Positions 1 to 8,057 are shown, counted from the first letter of the stretch. The stretch: DNA of 13,259 bases from Prevotella sp. CAG:1185 (GCA_000436695.1 HF992646.1:11479-24737); one strand, 5' to 3'. A program made the numbers and translations. The notes: generated by a model not told the origin, from the letters alone.

Positions 1-436
1 CGGGAAAGAGTTTCTTTATTTCAAGAACATAACTCTCACTCTTTATGGTTCCTTCAGTTGCCACAATGCCTACGTGGCGGCTCTGAGTGATGCTGCCTAT
101 ACACTCGGCAGTAGGACGGATGATGCCAAGCACACGGCGGTTAGGGTCGAGCTGTGGCAGGTCGTTCTGCTGAATGGAGCGCAGGGCTTTGGCCGAAGCC
201 GTGTTGCAGGCCAGAATAACGAGGTGGCAACCCATGCTGAAAAGCTTGATAACAGCCTCGCGCGTAAACTGATAAACGATGTCGAACGAGCGTGGACCAT
301 AAGGCGCGCGGGCGTTGTCGCCAAGATAAAGATAATCATAATGGGGCAGGATGTTGCGCATCTGGTGCAGGATGGTTAATCCACCGTAACCAGAATCGAA
401 AATTCCTATAGGCCCCGGTTTTTCTGATAGCTGCAT
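1..436 (-). CDS. murI: Glutamate racemase, N-terminal part (cut by window edge)
   Basis: MurI interconverts L- and D-glutamate in the cytoplasm and supplies D-Glu for peptidoglycan stem peptides. Reading the minus strand from the ATG at 436 gives 145 codons before the window ends; the family is normally about 260-280 residues, so roughly half is present. Visible motifs are the N-terminal FDSGYGGLT loop (residues 13-21), LGDNARAPYG (38-47), which carries the conserved Asn/Pro/Tyr substrate-binding residues, and ACNTASA (76-82), whose Cys77 is the first of the two catalytic cysteines. The second lies off the window. The gene follows the ompH cluster after 237 bp and is probably co-transcribed or has a weak promoter of its own; I found no convincing TAnnTTTG box in that gap. 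Confidence 0.93.
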   Translation of the reverse strand, partial: MQLSEKPGPIGIFDSGYGGLTILHQMRNILPHYDYLYLGDNARAPYGPRSFDIVYQFTREAVIKLFSMGCHLVILACNTASAKALRSIQQNDLPQLDPNRRVLGIIRPTAECIGSITQSRHVGIVATEGTIKSESYVLEIKKLFP

Positions 437-673
437 AATCACTGTAATTTAAAATAATGTAAGATGGAATGATGACGTGCATAAAGCCGCGCCGCACATA
501 TCCGGACAACCGGCAATGACGCTGGAGCAAACGACAAATACCGCTCCCAACGGCTAAAGCGACACGACACTTAAGATGCCGTCATTTAACCACAAACGAC
601 AAGCTGCACACCGAAAGACGAACAGAGGGCAGCATGCCGCATATTAATGTGGCCTGACAACAATCAGAACCGC
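437..673. other. Intergenic gap between ompH and murI
   Basis: No gene or clear intrinsic terminator is visible here. Only short palindromes such as CCGG-ACAA-CCGG (about 500-512) occur. Overlapping ORFs in the neighbourhood have no ribosome site or recognisable protein and look like chance frames. Confidence 0.5.
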
Positions 674-1186
674 CTATTTGTCGAGATAGGTAGACATGTT
701 GCGCACAAGCGCGCTTATGTCCTCACCGCTTGCAGTGTCGATATAAGGCACGGCGTCGTTATCGGTGTTGAGGATGAATGCATAGCCGCGCTCACGGCCT
801 ATCTGGCGCAAAATCTCGTTAAGACGCTTCTTCAGAGGCGCATACATATCTGCCTCAGCCTTCTCAAGCAGGCGGGCAGCCTCTTTCTTGAAAGATACAC
901 TGTTGTTGAGAAGTTCTTGCAGCTCATACTGTCTTTTCTTCAAGATAGAAGGTGCAAAGTCTTTCTGACCCTCAAGAAACGACTCATACTTCTGGTTAAA
1001 CTCGTCTTCAGAGCGTTTCGTCTCGTTGGCATACTGATTTTTAAGCTCAGCCAGACTCTTCTGCATGTCGGCATAGCCGGGCATGGCCTTGATGGCCTCG
1101 CTATAGCTCAGATAGCCAAACTTGACCTGAGCGTCGGTAATAACGGCCGGCAGGAGCAATAACAAAAAAAGAATAAGTTTTTTCAT
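674..1186 (-). CDS. OmpH/Skp-family periplasmic chaperone, distal paralog
   Basis: A 170-residue protein of the OmpH/Skp family, whose members are trimeric periplasmic holdases that carry unfolded outer-membrane proteins to the BAM complex. It has a Lys-rich signal peptide with a leucine run (MKKLILFLLLLL) and likely cleavage after Ala19 (ITDA-Q). Next come the family's first beta strand (VKFGYLSYSEAI), a long charged helix (about residues 35-120) forming the tentacle coiled coil, and a C-terminal strand region (YAFILNTDNDAVPYID) typical of Bacteroidota OmpH. It is last of three paralogs in the cluster, 67 bp after the middle one, with a hairpin in the gap that may reduce its transcription. 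Divergence from the other two suggests different clients, but that is inference. Confidence 0.93.
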   Translation of the reverse strand: MKKLILFLLLLLPAVITDAQVKFGYLSYSEAIKAMPGYADMQKSLAELKNQYANETKRSEDEFNQKYESFLEGQKDFAPSILKKRQYELQELLNNSVSFKKEAARLLEKAEADMYAPLKKRLNEILRQIGRERGYAFILNTDNDAVPYIDTASGEDISALVRNMSTYLDK

Positions 1187-1207
1187 AGAGCCATATTTGA
1201 AAAGTAA

Positions 1208-1239
1208 AAGCGCCGCCTCCCTGATGGAAAGCAGCGCTT
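1208..1239 (-). terminator. Hairpin with U-rich tail between two ompH paralogs
   Basis: The arms 1226-1239 and 1208-1221 pair over 14 bp (with G-U wobbles) around the 4-base loop 1222-1225. On the minus strand the stem is followed by TTTACTTTTC. It lies 22 bases before the ATG of the distal ompH, with no room for a normal promoter after it. It is therefore more likely a partial terminator or processing/stability element that lowers expression of the last ompH and murI than a full stop. Confidence 0.6.
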
Positions 1240-1253
1240 GATATAGAGTTTAA

Positions 1254-1760
1254 TTATTTCAGTTTATTCATTTCAGCTTTCACATCATTCGTAACATCCT
1301 TGCTGAGAGTGTCGCTGATGTAAGGTATGCCGCTTGAAGTGTCCATGATGTAAACATAGCCGCCGGCTTTACCGACATTCTTTATGGCAGTCATTATCTT
1401 ATTCATGATAGGCTGCATCTTCTCCTGCTGAGCCTTCTGAAGAGCCTGCTGGTTGTCCTGAAGAGCCTGCTGATACTTCTGGAACAGCTGCTGCAATGAA
1501 GCTTCTGTCTCCTGGCGCTTTGTCTCGTTCATGGTACTCTTTGTACGGTCGTACTCGTCAGATTTCTTCTGAATCTCATCCTGCATGGCCTTCATATCAT
1601 TCTCATACTGCTTTGACTGAGCCTCCAGCTCGCCACGTGCCTTGATGAACTCAGGAAGACTCTGCATGACAGCCTGTGCGTCAACATGTCCGAACTTTGC
1701 AGTCTGAGCAAACAGTGTCAGAGGTGCGCACAGCAACAACATTAAAAATAATTTTTTCAT
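1254..1760 (-). CDS. OmpH/Skp-family periplasmic chaperone, middle paralog
   Basis: A 168-residue OmpH/Skp-like protein. The signal peptide ends near Ala18 (TLFA-Q). Mature residues start with the family strand AKFGHVDAQAVM, followed by a long heptad-rich helix from about 35 to 120. This helix is unusually Gln-rich in its second half (about residues 88-113), then comes the C-terminal strand segment GGYVYIMDTSSGIPYIS. The start is supported by an AAGGA Shine-Dalgarno-like run 3 bases upstream. A strong Bacteroidota promoter lies about 43 bases upstream, so this gene and the distal ompH can be expressed independently of bamA. Role as periplasmic holdase is family knowledge. Confidence 0.94.
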   Translation of the reverse strand: MKKLFLMLLLCAPLTLFAQTAKFGHVDAQAVMQSLPEFIKARGELEAQSKQYENDMKAMQDEIQKKSDEYDRTKSTMNETKRQETEASLQQLFQKYQQALQDNQQALQKAQQEKMQPIMNKIMTAIKNVGKAGGYVYIMDTSSGIPYISDTLSKDVTNDVKAEMNKLK

Positions 1761-1802
1761 TTCCTTAATTTCAAATTTTATTTATTGTTTATTATTTATC
1801 TG

Positions 1803-1833
1803 CAAAGATAATGCAAGAGTCGATAATTTCAAA
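1803..1833 (-). promoter_or_regulatory. Bacteroidota promoter for the two distal ompH genes
   Basis: On the minus strand a -33 TTTG (1830-1833) and a -7 TATCTTTG (1803-1810) are separated by exactly 19 bases, matching the Bacteroidota housekeeping consensus. Transcription would start near 1797-1799, leaving a leader of about 37-39 bases before the ATG at 1760. The promoter sits within an AT-rich inverted repeat (see 1811-1882). Confidence 0.8.
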
Positions 1834-1882
1834 ATAAAAGGATATGAAATGCACTTTTATTTTAATTTCAAAGACTCTGCAT
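1811..1882. repeat. Nested inverted repeats over the ompH promoter
   Basis: An inner perfect 10-bp inverted repeat, 1831-1840 with 1854-1863 (AAAATAAAAG and its complement), has a 13-base loop. An outer pair, 1811-1821 with 1873-1882 (ATGCAAGAGTC and GACTCTGCAT), matches except for one extra base. The structure begins directly next to the -7 box and covers the -33 element. It could be an operator, or a weak AT-rich end signal for the upstream ompH transcript. Confidence 0.5.
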
Positions 1883-1903
1883 ATCTGGTTAAAACACAAT
1901 GCA

Positions 1904-2416
1904 TTAATTAGAATAGCCTAACTTTGACAGCACTTCATTGCTGATGTCTATCTTCGGCGAACCGAAAATGATGCTCGTGTCTGACGCACGGTCGAGTATG
2001 AGCGAATAACCGCGCAGGTCGGCAATGTCTTTCACGGCATTGTATATTTCCTCCTGAATAGGAGTCATCAGACTGGTGCGTTTCTTGAAAAGCTCGCCCT
2101 CGGGTCCGAAATACTTACGTTTCAGCTCGCTGGCTTCCTTCTCCTTATTCATTATAGCCTCCTGGCGCTCCTTTTTCTGTTCCTGAGAGAGGAACACCAC
2201 TTCGTTCTGATAATTCTTATACATAGTCTGGGCCTCGGTGTTGAGGGCATCAACCTCAGCCTGCCACTTCTTGGCAACCTGGGTGAGCTGCTCGTTGGCA
2301 CGCTCGTAGGCCGGGATGTTTTTCAAGATATACTCCATATCGACAAGAGCAAACTTCTGCGCGCTGGCCGTGAATGCTACGGCAAGCATGGCAAACATCA
2401 TTAATATCTTCTTCAT
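1904..2416 (-). CDS. OmpH/Skp-family periplasmic chaperone, bamA-proximal paralog
   Basis: A 170-residue OmpH/Skp family protein. The signal peptide has an ideal ASA-Q cleavage site after residue 19. The mature part starts with QKFALVDMEYILKNIP, the canonical family opening, followed by a long charged coiled-coil helix (about 35-125) and the C-terminal RGYSLILDRASDTSIIF strand region. A good Shine-Dalgarno (AAGGAG) lies 8 bases before the ATG. It follows bamA after 115 bp, the standard Bacteroidota arrangement in which BamA and its chaperone are made together. Of the three paralogs it looks most like the common OmpH of the order; this is a judgement by eye. Confidence 0.95.
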   Translation of the reverse strand: MKKILMMFAMLAVAFTASAQKFALVDMEYILKNIPAYERANEQLTQVAKKWQAEVDALNTEAQTMYKNYQNEVVFLSQEQKKERQEAIMNKEKEASELKRKYFGPEGELFKKRTSLMTPIQEEIYNAVKDIADLRGYSLILDRASDTSIIFGSPKIDISNEVLSKLGYSN

Positions 2417-2531
2417 AATTCTTTCTCCTTAATTATAAATTTAACTGACAAAACCGACGTGACAAATACGCCTATATGTCTGACGGCTAATTTATTAACT
2501 CTCTTTGTTTTGACACATGGCAGCTAAACGG

Positions 2532-5147
2532 CTAGAACTCCTGTCCGAGAATGAAGTGGAACTGAGAGCCTCCCTTGGTGCCGAACACCTTGTCGAAGCC
2601 ATAAGCCCAATCGATACCCATAAGTCCGACCATAGGCAGATATATACGTACACCGATACCGGCAGAACGCTTCATGTCGAACGGGTTGAAATCCTTGGTG
2701 TCGTTCCATGCATTACCGGCCTCGAGGAAACCAAGTCCGTAGATTGTGGTGTTGCCCAACAGGAACGGATAACGCAGCTCCAACGTGAAACGGTCGTAAG
2801 CATAGCCCTCATATCCGTAAGGAGTAAGGCTACCGTTGTCGTATCCTCTCAATCCGATTGTCTCTTCGGCATAACCCGTAGAATAACCGCTCATACCGTC
2901 ACCACCCATATAGTAGGTTTCGAAAGGCGACTTCTTGTATTTGTTGTAAGAGCCGAGGATACCGAACTCAACACGTGTCATAAGAACGAAACACTTCTGT
3001 CCATTGGTAAGGGCTGTATATGTCTTGGCACGGAACTTCCATTTGTGATACTCAACCCAGCGATATTTCTCCTGCTGCTCGGCAGTATAGTTGGGCGACT
3101 TCGGATTAGTAGCAAGATTCTTATAGTCCTTGTGACTGAAAGCCGACCAAGGCGGAGTAATCGTAAGTGATGCCAGGAACTCTGAACCGCGGCGCGGGAA
3201 CAGCTGGTTATCGGTAGACACACGCGACAGGGTGATGCCCAGGTTGAGGTTGTTACAGTTACCGTTGGTAACGATAAAGTACTGCCAGTTCTTCAGCATA
3301 TAGCGCTGATATGCCAGCTCGACAGACAACTGGAAATAGTCGTCAGGCCAGCGCAGACGCTTACCCCAGCCTACAGACACTCCGAGCAGCTTGACATACT
3401 TGTCAGGGTCGTAGAAGTTTTCATAATAATTATTGTAGCTGTTGCCCCATCCGTAGAGGTAGTTATAATAATTATTCATGTAGGCACTGTTGTAATAGTT
3501 GCTCGACACGTCGGTCTGCTTAGAGAAGTAGGCTCCGACGGTGAACTGAATAGGACGCTTTCCGCCAAACCAGTTGGTTGAGTAAGAAGCGTTGTACGAC
3601 TGATAATATGTACCGTTGGTCTGCGCTCCGATAGAAAGCACCTCGCCGTCGCCCACAGGCAGTATGCCTCGATGCTCCTTGTTCTTGTTGAAGAGGTTGG
3701 CCATTGAGAAGTTGTTAAGCTTCAGTCCGATACGTCCGATGACACCTGTCTGTCCCCATCCGAGCGAGAATTCCACCTGGTCGTTAGACTTCTGTACGAG
3801 GTCCCAGTTGATGTCAACGGTTCCGTCTTCATAGTTAGGTTTCACGTCAGGATTGATCTGCTCCGGGTCGAAGTGTCCCATAGATGCCATTTCACGTGCA
3901 GAACGCATCAGGGCCTCCTTAGAGAAGAGGTCGCCCGGCTTGGTTCTCAGCTCTCGGCGTACAACGTTTTCGTAAACGCGGGTGTTACCATTGATTCGCA
4001 CATGGTTGATGTGAGCCTGGTTGCCCTCCATGATGCGCATTTCGAGGTCGATAGAGTCGCCGACGATGTTTACCTCTGTAGGTTGCAGGTTATAGAACAG
4101 ATAACCATTGTTCCAATACTCATTACCCACGGCATCCTCATCTTCAGAGAGTCGTTTGTTCATGAGTTTCTGGTTATAGACATCACCTTTCTTCATGCCG
4201 AGCAGACGGCTCAGATAGTCGGTTGAGAACACTGTGTTGCCCACCCATGTGATGTTTCTGATATAATATTTCTTTCCCTCGTCCACCTTAAGGTATATGC
4301 TTACGTGCTTGTCGTCGACATTCCACACGCTGTCTTCAACGATGGCGGCATCGCGGTATCCAAGCTCATTATACTTGTCGATAAGATTCTGCTTATCTGT
4401 CTTATAGCGTTCGGGGGTGTATTTCTTCGACTTGAATATGTTGTCCAGCTTACCGGCCTCGTGAGTCTTGGTGAAGGCACCCTTTGTAAACAGAGTACCC
4501 TTTATCTTAGAGTCGCTCAGATTATTGTTTCCCTCAATGATGATCTGGCGCACCTTCATCTTCTCTTTTTTGTCGATAATGACATCAAGAATCACCTGGT
4601 TTTTGTTGGCTACGTCATCACGCTGCTGTATGTTTATTTCGGCGTTCTTATATCCTTTGTCGTCAAAATAGTTCTTTGCCAGCAGTTCAGCACGGTCAAT
4701 CATGTTAGGCGTAATCTGGCTGCCCTTAAGCAGTCCGAGCTTAGTCTCAAGGTCTTCGCGTTCCGACTTCTTTACTCCAATGTAGTTAATAGTTGATACG
4801 CGCGGACGCAAGGCCAGATAGAAATGCAGATAAATCTTGTCGCCAACGATAGAGTCGGCAGCAATCTGTACCTTTGAAAACAGTCCGTGCTTCCAATAGC
4901 GCTTCACTGCATCAGTAATAGCCTGTCCCGGAAGCTCTATCTTCTGACCTACGGTAAGACCAGAAATACTTGCAAGCATGTAATCTTCATAGCCTTCCAC
5001 GCCAGAAACCGCGATGCCGCCTAATACGCCGGAACGCGGAGTGCCCGCATAAGAGATTTCAGGATTAACAATCTTCTCCTGCGCAACGGCCCCAACGCTG
5101 AAGAGCAATGAGGCGAGCAGTGCCAAGCATCCTATTATTCTATTCAT
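2532..5147 (-). CDS. bamA: Outer-membrane protein assembly factor BamA (Omp85)
   Basis: BamA is the Omp85 insertase that folds beta-barrel proteins into the outer membrane. The 871-residue length is normal for Bacteroidota. A signal peptide ends at AVA-Q (about residue 22). Five POTRA-like modules can be followed at roughly 25-110, 112-195, 197-290, 292-375 and 378-455; module openings such as VRQIIIEGNNNLSD, IRNITWVGNTVF and INHVRINGNTRV are visible. The barrel fills about 458-871. It carries the L6-loop signature LRGYD (766-770, equivalent to VRGF) and ends in aromatic residues (FHFILGQEF), the beta-signal. Residues about 545-580 form a Tyr/Asn-rich stretch likely to be an extracellular loop. 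The start is 24 bases after the uppS stop, so the two are co-transcribed. Confidence 0.97.
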   Translation of the reverse strand: MNRIIGCLALLASLLFSVGAVAQEKIVNPEISYAGTPRSGVLGGIAVSGVEGYEDYMLASISGLTVGQKIELPGQAITDAVKRYWKHGLFSKVQIAADSIVGDKIYLHFYLALRPRVSTINYIGVKKSEREDLETKLGLLKGSQITPNMIDRAELLAKNYFDDKGYKNAEINIQQRDDVANKNQVILDVIIDKKEKMKVRQIIIEGNNNLSDSKIKGTLFTKGAFTKTHEAGKLDNIFKSKKYTPERYKTDKQNLIDKYNELGYRDAAIVEDSVWNVDDKHVSIYLKVDEGKKYYIRNITWVGNTVFSTDYLSRLLGMKKGDVYNQKLMNKRLSEDEDAVGNEYWNNGYLFYNLQPTEVNIVGDSIDLEMRIMEGNQAHINHVRINGNTRVYENVVRRELRTKPGDLFSKEALMRSAREMASMGHFDPEQINPDVKPNYEDGTVDINWDLVQKSNDQVEFSLGWGQTGVIGRIGLKLNNFSMANLFNKNKEHRGILPVGDGEVLSIGAQTNGTYYQSYNASYSTNWFGGKRPIQFTVGAYFSKQTDVSSNYYNSAYMNNYYNYLYGWGNSYNNYYENFYDPDKYVKLLGVSVGWGKRLRWPDDYFQLSVELAYQRYMLKNWQYFIVTNGNCNNLNLGITLSRVSTDNQLFPRRGSEFLASLTITPPWSAFSHKDYKNLATNPKSPNYTAEQQEKYRWVEYHKWKFRAKTYTALTNGQKCFVLMTRVEFGILGSYNKYKKSPFETYYMGGDGMSGYSTGYAEETIGLRGYDNGSLTPYGYEGYAYDRFTLELRYPFLLGNTTIYGLGFLEAGNAWNDTKDFNPFDMKRSAGIGVRIYLPMVGLMGIDWAYGFDKVFGTKGGSQFHFILGQEF

Positions 5148-5171
5148 CTTATATGTATGTTGTCTTGAATA

Positions 5172-5912
5172 TTAATTATCGTTTTCAACTTGCGCCTCGG
5201 TCTTGCCGAAACGTCTCTGGCGCTTCTGATAGCTGACTATTGCCTCGCGGAGACACTGCTCGTTGAAGTCGGGCCAGTAAGTGTCGCAGAAATAAAGCTC
5301 CGAATATGCTATCTGCCAGAGCAGATAGTTGGATATGCGCACCTCGCCGCCCGTGCGTATCAGCAGGTCGGGGTCGGGCATGAAGCAGGTCTGCATGTGG
5401 CTTGACACCGTATTCTCGTCGATTGCGTCGATTGCGAGCTTTCCGTCCTTCACCTCAGCGGCTATGTTTTTTACGGCATTGGTTATCTCCCACTTCGACG
5501 AGTAGCTCAGTGCCACCACCATCGTCATGGCACTGTTGTCCTTCGTATGCTCCATAGTCTCGCCGAGCTTAGCCCTAACCTGTGCCGGAAGCCTGTCGAT
5601 ATCGCCTATAACGCGGAAACGCACGTTATTCTTCATGAATATCTCGTCCTCAAGGGCGGTGAGCACAAGCCCCATAAGGGCTGCCACCTCATCGGCCGGA
5701 CGGTTCCAGTTTTCGGTTGAGAAGGTGTAGAGCGTGAGATACTTCACACCAAGCCTGACGCACTCTGAAGTGATGCGTCTTACCGACTCAACACCGGCCT
5801 GATGGCCGTAGCTGCGTTCCTTGCCGCGCTCAGTGGCCCATCGGCCGTTGCCGTCCATGATGATGGCAATGTGCTGCGGTATGCGGTTCATGTCAATTTT
5901 TGTCTCAGTCAT
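5172..5912 (-). CDS. uppS: Isoprenyl transferase / undecaprenyl diphosphate synthase
   Basis: A cis-prenyltransferase that condenses isopentenyl diphosphate onto farnesyl diphosphate to give C55 undecaprenyl diphosphate, the lipid carrier for peptidoglycan and surface polysaccharide. The 246-residue length fits the family. Motifs are HIAIIMDGNGRWA (14-26) with catalytic Asp20, FSTENW (64-69), and the C-terminal signature RTGGEVRISNYLLWQ (186-200) followed by AYSELYF and WPDF (213-216). The RTGGE form, rather than RTSGE, seems common in this phylum. The ATG at 5912 overlaps the end of the PorG-like gene by 8 bases, implying translational coupling. An internal Met8 is an alternative start that would still keep all motifs. 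Confidence 0.97.
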   Translation of the reverse strand: MTETKIDMNRIPQHIAIIMDGNGRWATERGKERSYGHQAGVESVRRITSECVRLGVKYLTLYTFSTENWNRPADEVAALMGLVLTALEDEIFMKNNVRFRVIGDIDRLPAQVRAKLGETMEHTKDNSAMTMVVALSYSSKWEITNAVKNIAAEVKDGKLAIDAIDENTVSSHMQTCFMPDPDLLIRTGGEVRISNYLLWQIAYSELYFCDTYWPDFNEQCLREAIVSYQKRQRRFGKTEAQVENDN

Positions 5913-6585
5913 CTTTATTACATGTTATACATTTAGGCATGAAGCTGTAAGTCAGTGTGAGCTTCAGGGCCGAATAGCAGTCGGTGTTCTTGAACAGTCC
6001 CGAGCTTTTTATATAATAAGGGTCTGCCACACCGTCGAGCTTGTCGCTGAGCGAGAAATGGACGGCCCATTCAAGTCCGAGGTTAAGCCTCGGTCCTATT
6101 TTATATTTCACTCCCAATCCTATCGGAAGGTTTGCCGTAAACACGTTCTGTGCGTCTGCCTTCACGTAGGTTGCGCCGAGTCCGAGAAATATGAACGGCG
6201 TGAGGCGCTTTGCTCCCCTGTACTCGCGGCCCGTGCCGTAAGGCCAGAAGTTGTACTCATAGGTTACTCCAAGGTCAATGAGCGTATTGCTGAAATCTAT
6301 CGGATTATCCGAATATTCGGGATACCATGTCTCCAGCCCGGCAGAACTGCCTTTCAGCTTGCCGTATGACAAGTCGAGCTTAAGGCCCATATAGGGGTTG
6401 ATGACACGCCTGAGAATGAGCGACGCCATGGGCTGCATGTTCTTCATGATATTGCCGTTGAAGTCGCCCTCGTATGCCACCAGTCCTGCTCCCACGCCTA
6501 TCTCCATCTTATATTCGTTGTCGTCCTGCGCCCTTGAGCACAGCGACACAGCAGAGATTAGTATGCAAAGCAGGATTTTTCTCAT
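5905..6585 (-). CDS. PorG-like outer-membrane beta-barrel protein (DUF6089 family)
   Basis: A 226-residue exported protein with a signal peptide (MRKILLCILISAVSLCSRAQ, cleavage near 19-20). It then has repeated amphipathic beta strands, e.g. MEIGVGAGLVAYEGDF, LTPFIFLGLGATYV, ANLPIGLGVKY and LNLGLEWAVHF, typical of an 8-stranded outer-membrane barrel. Its place directly before uppS-bamA-ompH matches the DUF6089 gene of Bacteroidota, which in Porphyromonas gingivalis is porG, an outer-membrane partner of the type IX secretion ring. Whether this organism has a full type IX system cannot be seen here. Oddly, the protein runs past its last strand into a polar tail with Cys219 and Cys222 (CITC). 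It ends inside uppS (8-base overlap). Confidence 0.82.
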   Translation of the reverse strand: MRKILLCILISAVSLCSRAQDDNEYKMEIGVGAGLVAYEGDFNGNIMKNMQPMASLILRRVINPYMGLKLDLSYGKLKGSSAGLETWYPEYSDNPIDFSNTLIDLGVTYEYNFWPYGTGREYRGAKRLTPFIFLGLGATYVKADAQNVFTANLPIGLGVKYKIGPRLNLGLEWAVHFSLSDKLDGVADPYYIKSSGLFKNTDCYSALKLTLTYSFMPKCITCNKDD

Positions 6586-6623
6586 TTGCCAGTGGTTGAA
6601 TTAGTGTTACACGGTTATAGTTC

Positions 6624-8057
6624 TCACTTTGTGAACGAGGTCTGGTTTTCGGCCCATCCCAGTTTGTTGAGCCTTCCGCGCCACACCTGACCGTTGCCAC
6701 CACAGATTATCCACAAGCAGTTGTCGCCGTCGACAGCAATGGCAAACACGTTGCTCGAGCCGTTGGTGAAGCCTTCAGGTAATACGTAGCTGTCGTCAGT
6801 GAGCCATGTCAGACCATTGTCACTGCTGACATATATCTTTTCAAAAGCCTTGTCTGTGCTTGTTCCGAGCGCCTTGCCGCCAATGGCTATAAGCACATCG
6901 CCGTAGCGAGCCATCTTCAGATTCGTCAGGCGGGGCAGCTGATAGTGGTTAGCCTCGTTACACTCCATCCATGAATGTTCTATCGAGCCGGGAGCATATT
7001 CCTCAATCTTGCTCCACACCATAGCCGTTGAATCAGATGTGAAGGCGTCATCGGCAGGATTTCCGGCAAATATTATGCGCTCTGAATTTTTGTCTGTAGT
7101 CAGTGCGAAGCTTGCCAGTCCGGCATAGCTTGCAGGCAGGTTTTCGGCGTCGCCGCCAACGTTGTCGGCAGTCCATGTGGCTCCGTTGTCGGCAGAGCTC
7201 ATCGGTTTGCCGTCGGCTCCGGCAGCATAAATCTTGCGGCTGCCTGCTCCTATGAGCTGCGAAACGCCAAACTGGGCGGTGGGCTGCGACACGGTGTTCC
7301 ATGTCTGACCGTCGGCCGATGATATCAGCTCGCCGTTGTTCAGAGTGTAGAGCATATTGTCCTTCACTGTTACGCTCTTGTATGCGTCAGCCGACAGGCT
7401 CACGTTGGGTGTAAGTGCCGTCCAAGAGCCGTTGCCAGAAGTCTCGGCCAAGAATACCTCTGTGGCATTTCCGTTACAGCCGAAGAGCATCACCTTGCCG
7501 TTGAGTGCAACGGCCTTCATGCCGCTCATGGCGGTGAAGCGCGCATCAGCCGGCAGTGAGTTCCAGCGGAACGAGTCGGGATCTTCCTTATGCACGTTGA
7601 CGCGTACCGTATAGGCACGATAATTCACACCGCCAACGGAATATACTCTGAACTCGCGCGGCTGTGAAAAGTCAACCGAGTCGGTACTGCTGTAATAGGC
7701 AAGCGTGTCGCTGTCTACATTTTTAATCACCACAATGCCGGAATTTTTACTGCTTACGTTGCATATAACGTGTGCCGCATCAGTTCCTACAGGAAGCGAG
7801 TCGGGATTATATATCTCGCGCTTCAGCTGGTCAATGTAGAATTTATAATTGCTGCCGGTTACTTCAACCTTATACACACTGTCCTCTCCTTCAGACGAGA
7901 GAGTGTGAAGATATTGGTTGAGCGTACCTAAAGAGAATGATGTTATGGCGGTGTCGTCATAATACACAAATTCGTCATCGCCGTTATCACTAAGGCATGA
8001 AGCCAACAAAAATGTCCCGGAGAACAGTATTGCCAAGCACTGGATAATACGTTTCAT
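6624..8057 (-). CDS. DUF6242-like surface lipoprotein with Asp-box beta-propeller
   Basis: A predicted lipoprotein of 477 residues from the ATG at 8057 (chosen over an upstream TTG at 8087 because it starts the signal peptide MKRIIQCLAILF and sits 28 bases from a -7 box). The lipobox LLASC puts the lipidated residue at Cys21. The acidic segment after it (LSDNGDDE) resembles the export signal that sends Bacteroidota lipoproteins to the cell surface. Residues about 30-160 form an all-beta N-terminal domain. From about 165 onward come repeated strands with Asp-box motifs SADNGATW (288-295) and SSDNGLTW (411-418) plus a degenerate SSADGQTW (246-253), the fold marker of sialidase/sortilin-like beta-propellers. 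No catalytic set is recognisable, so a binding role is likelier than an enzyme. It is the first gene of the envelope cluster, 38 bases before the PorG-like gene. The DUF6242 assignment is from memory of the family. Confidence 0.8.
   Translation of the reverse strand: MKRIIQCLAILFSGTFLLASCLSDNGDDEFVYYDDTAITSFSLGTLNQYLHTLSSEGEDSVYKVEVTGSNYKFYIDQLKREIYNPDSLPVGTDAAHVICNVSSKNSGIVVIKNVDSDTLAYYSSTDSVDFSQPREFRVYSVGGVNYRAYTVRVNVHKEDPDSFRWNSLPADARFTAMSGMKAVALNGKVMLFGCNGNATEVFLAETSGNGSWTALTPNVSLSADAYKSVTVKDNMLYTLNNGELISSADGQTWNTVSQPTAQFGVSQLIGAGSRKIYAAGADGKPMSSADNGATWTADNVGGDAENLPASYAGLASFALTTDKNSERIIFAGNPADDAFTSDSTAMVWSKIEEYAPGSIEHSWMECNEANHYQLPRLTNLKMARYGDVLIAIGGKALGTSTDKAFEKIYVSSDNGLTWLTDDSYVLPEGFTNGSSNVFAIAVDGDNCLWIICGGNGQVWRGRLNKLGWAENQTSFTK

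Noticed and set aside
74..379. Plus-strand frame at the window start
   Set aside because: Antisense to murI, whose motifs are unmistakable.
2517..4796. Several long plus-strand frames opposite bamA
   Set aside because: They lie antisense to a clear 871-residue BamA, have no ribosome sites and show no recognisable domains.
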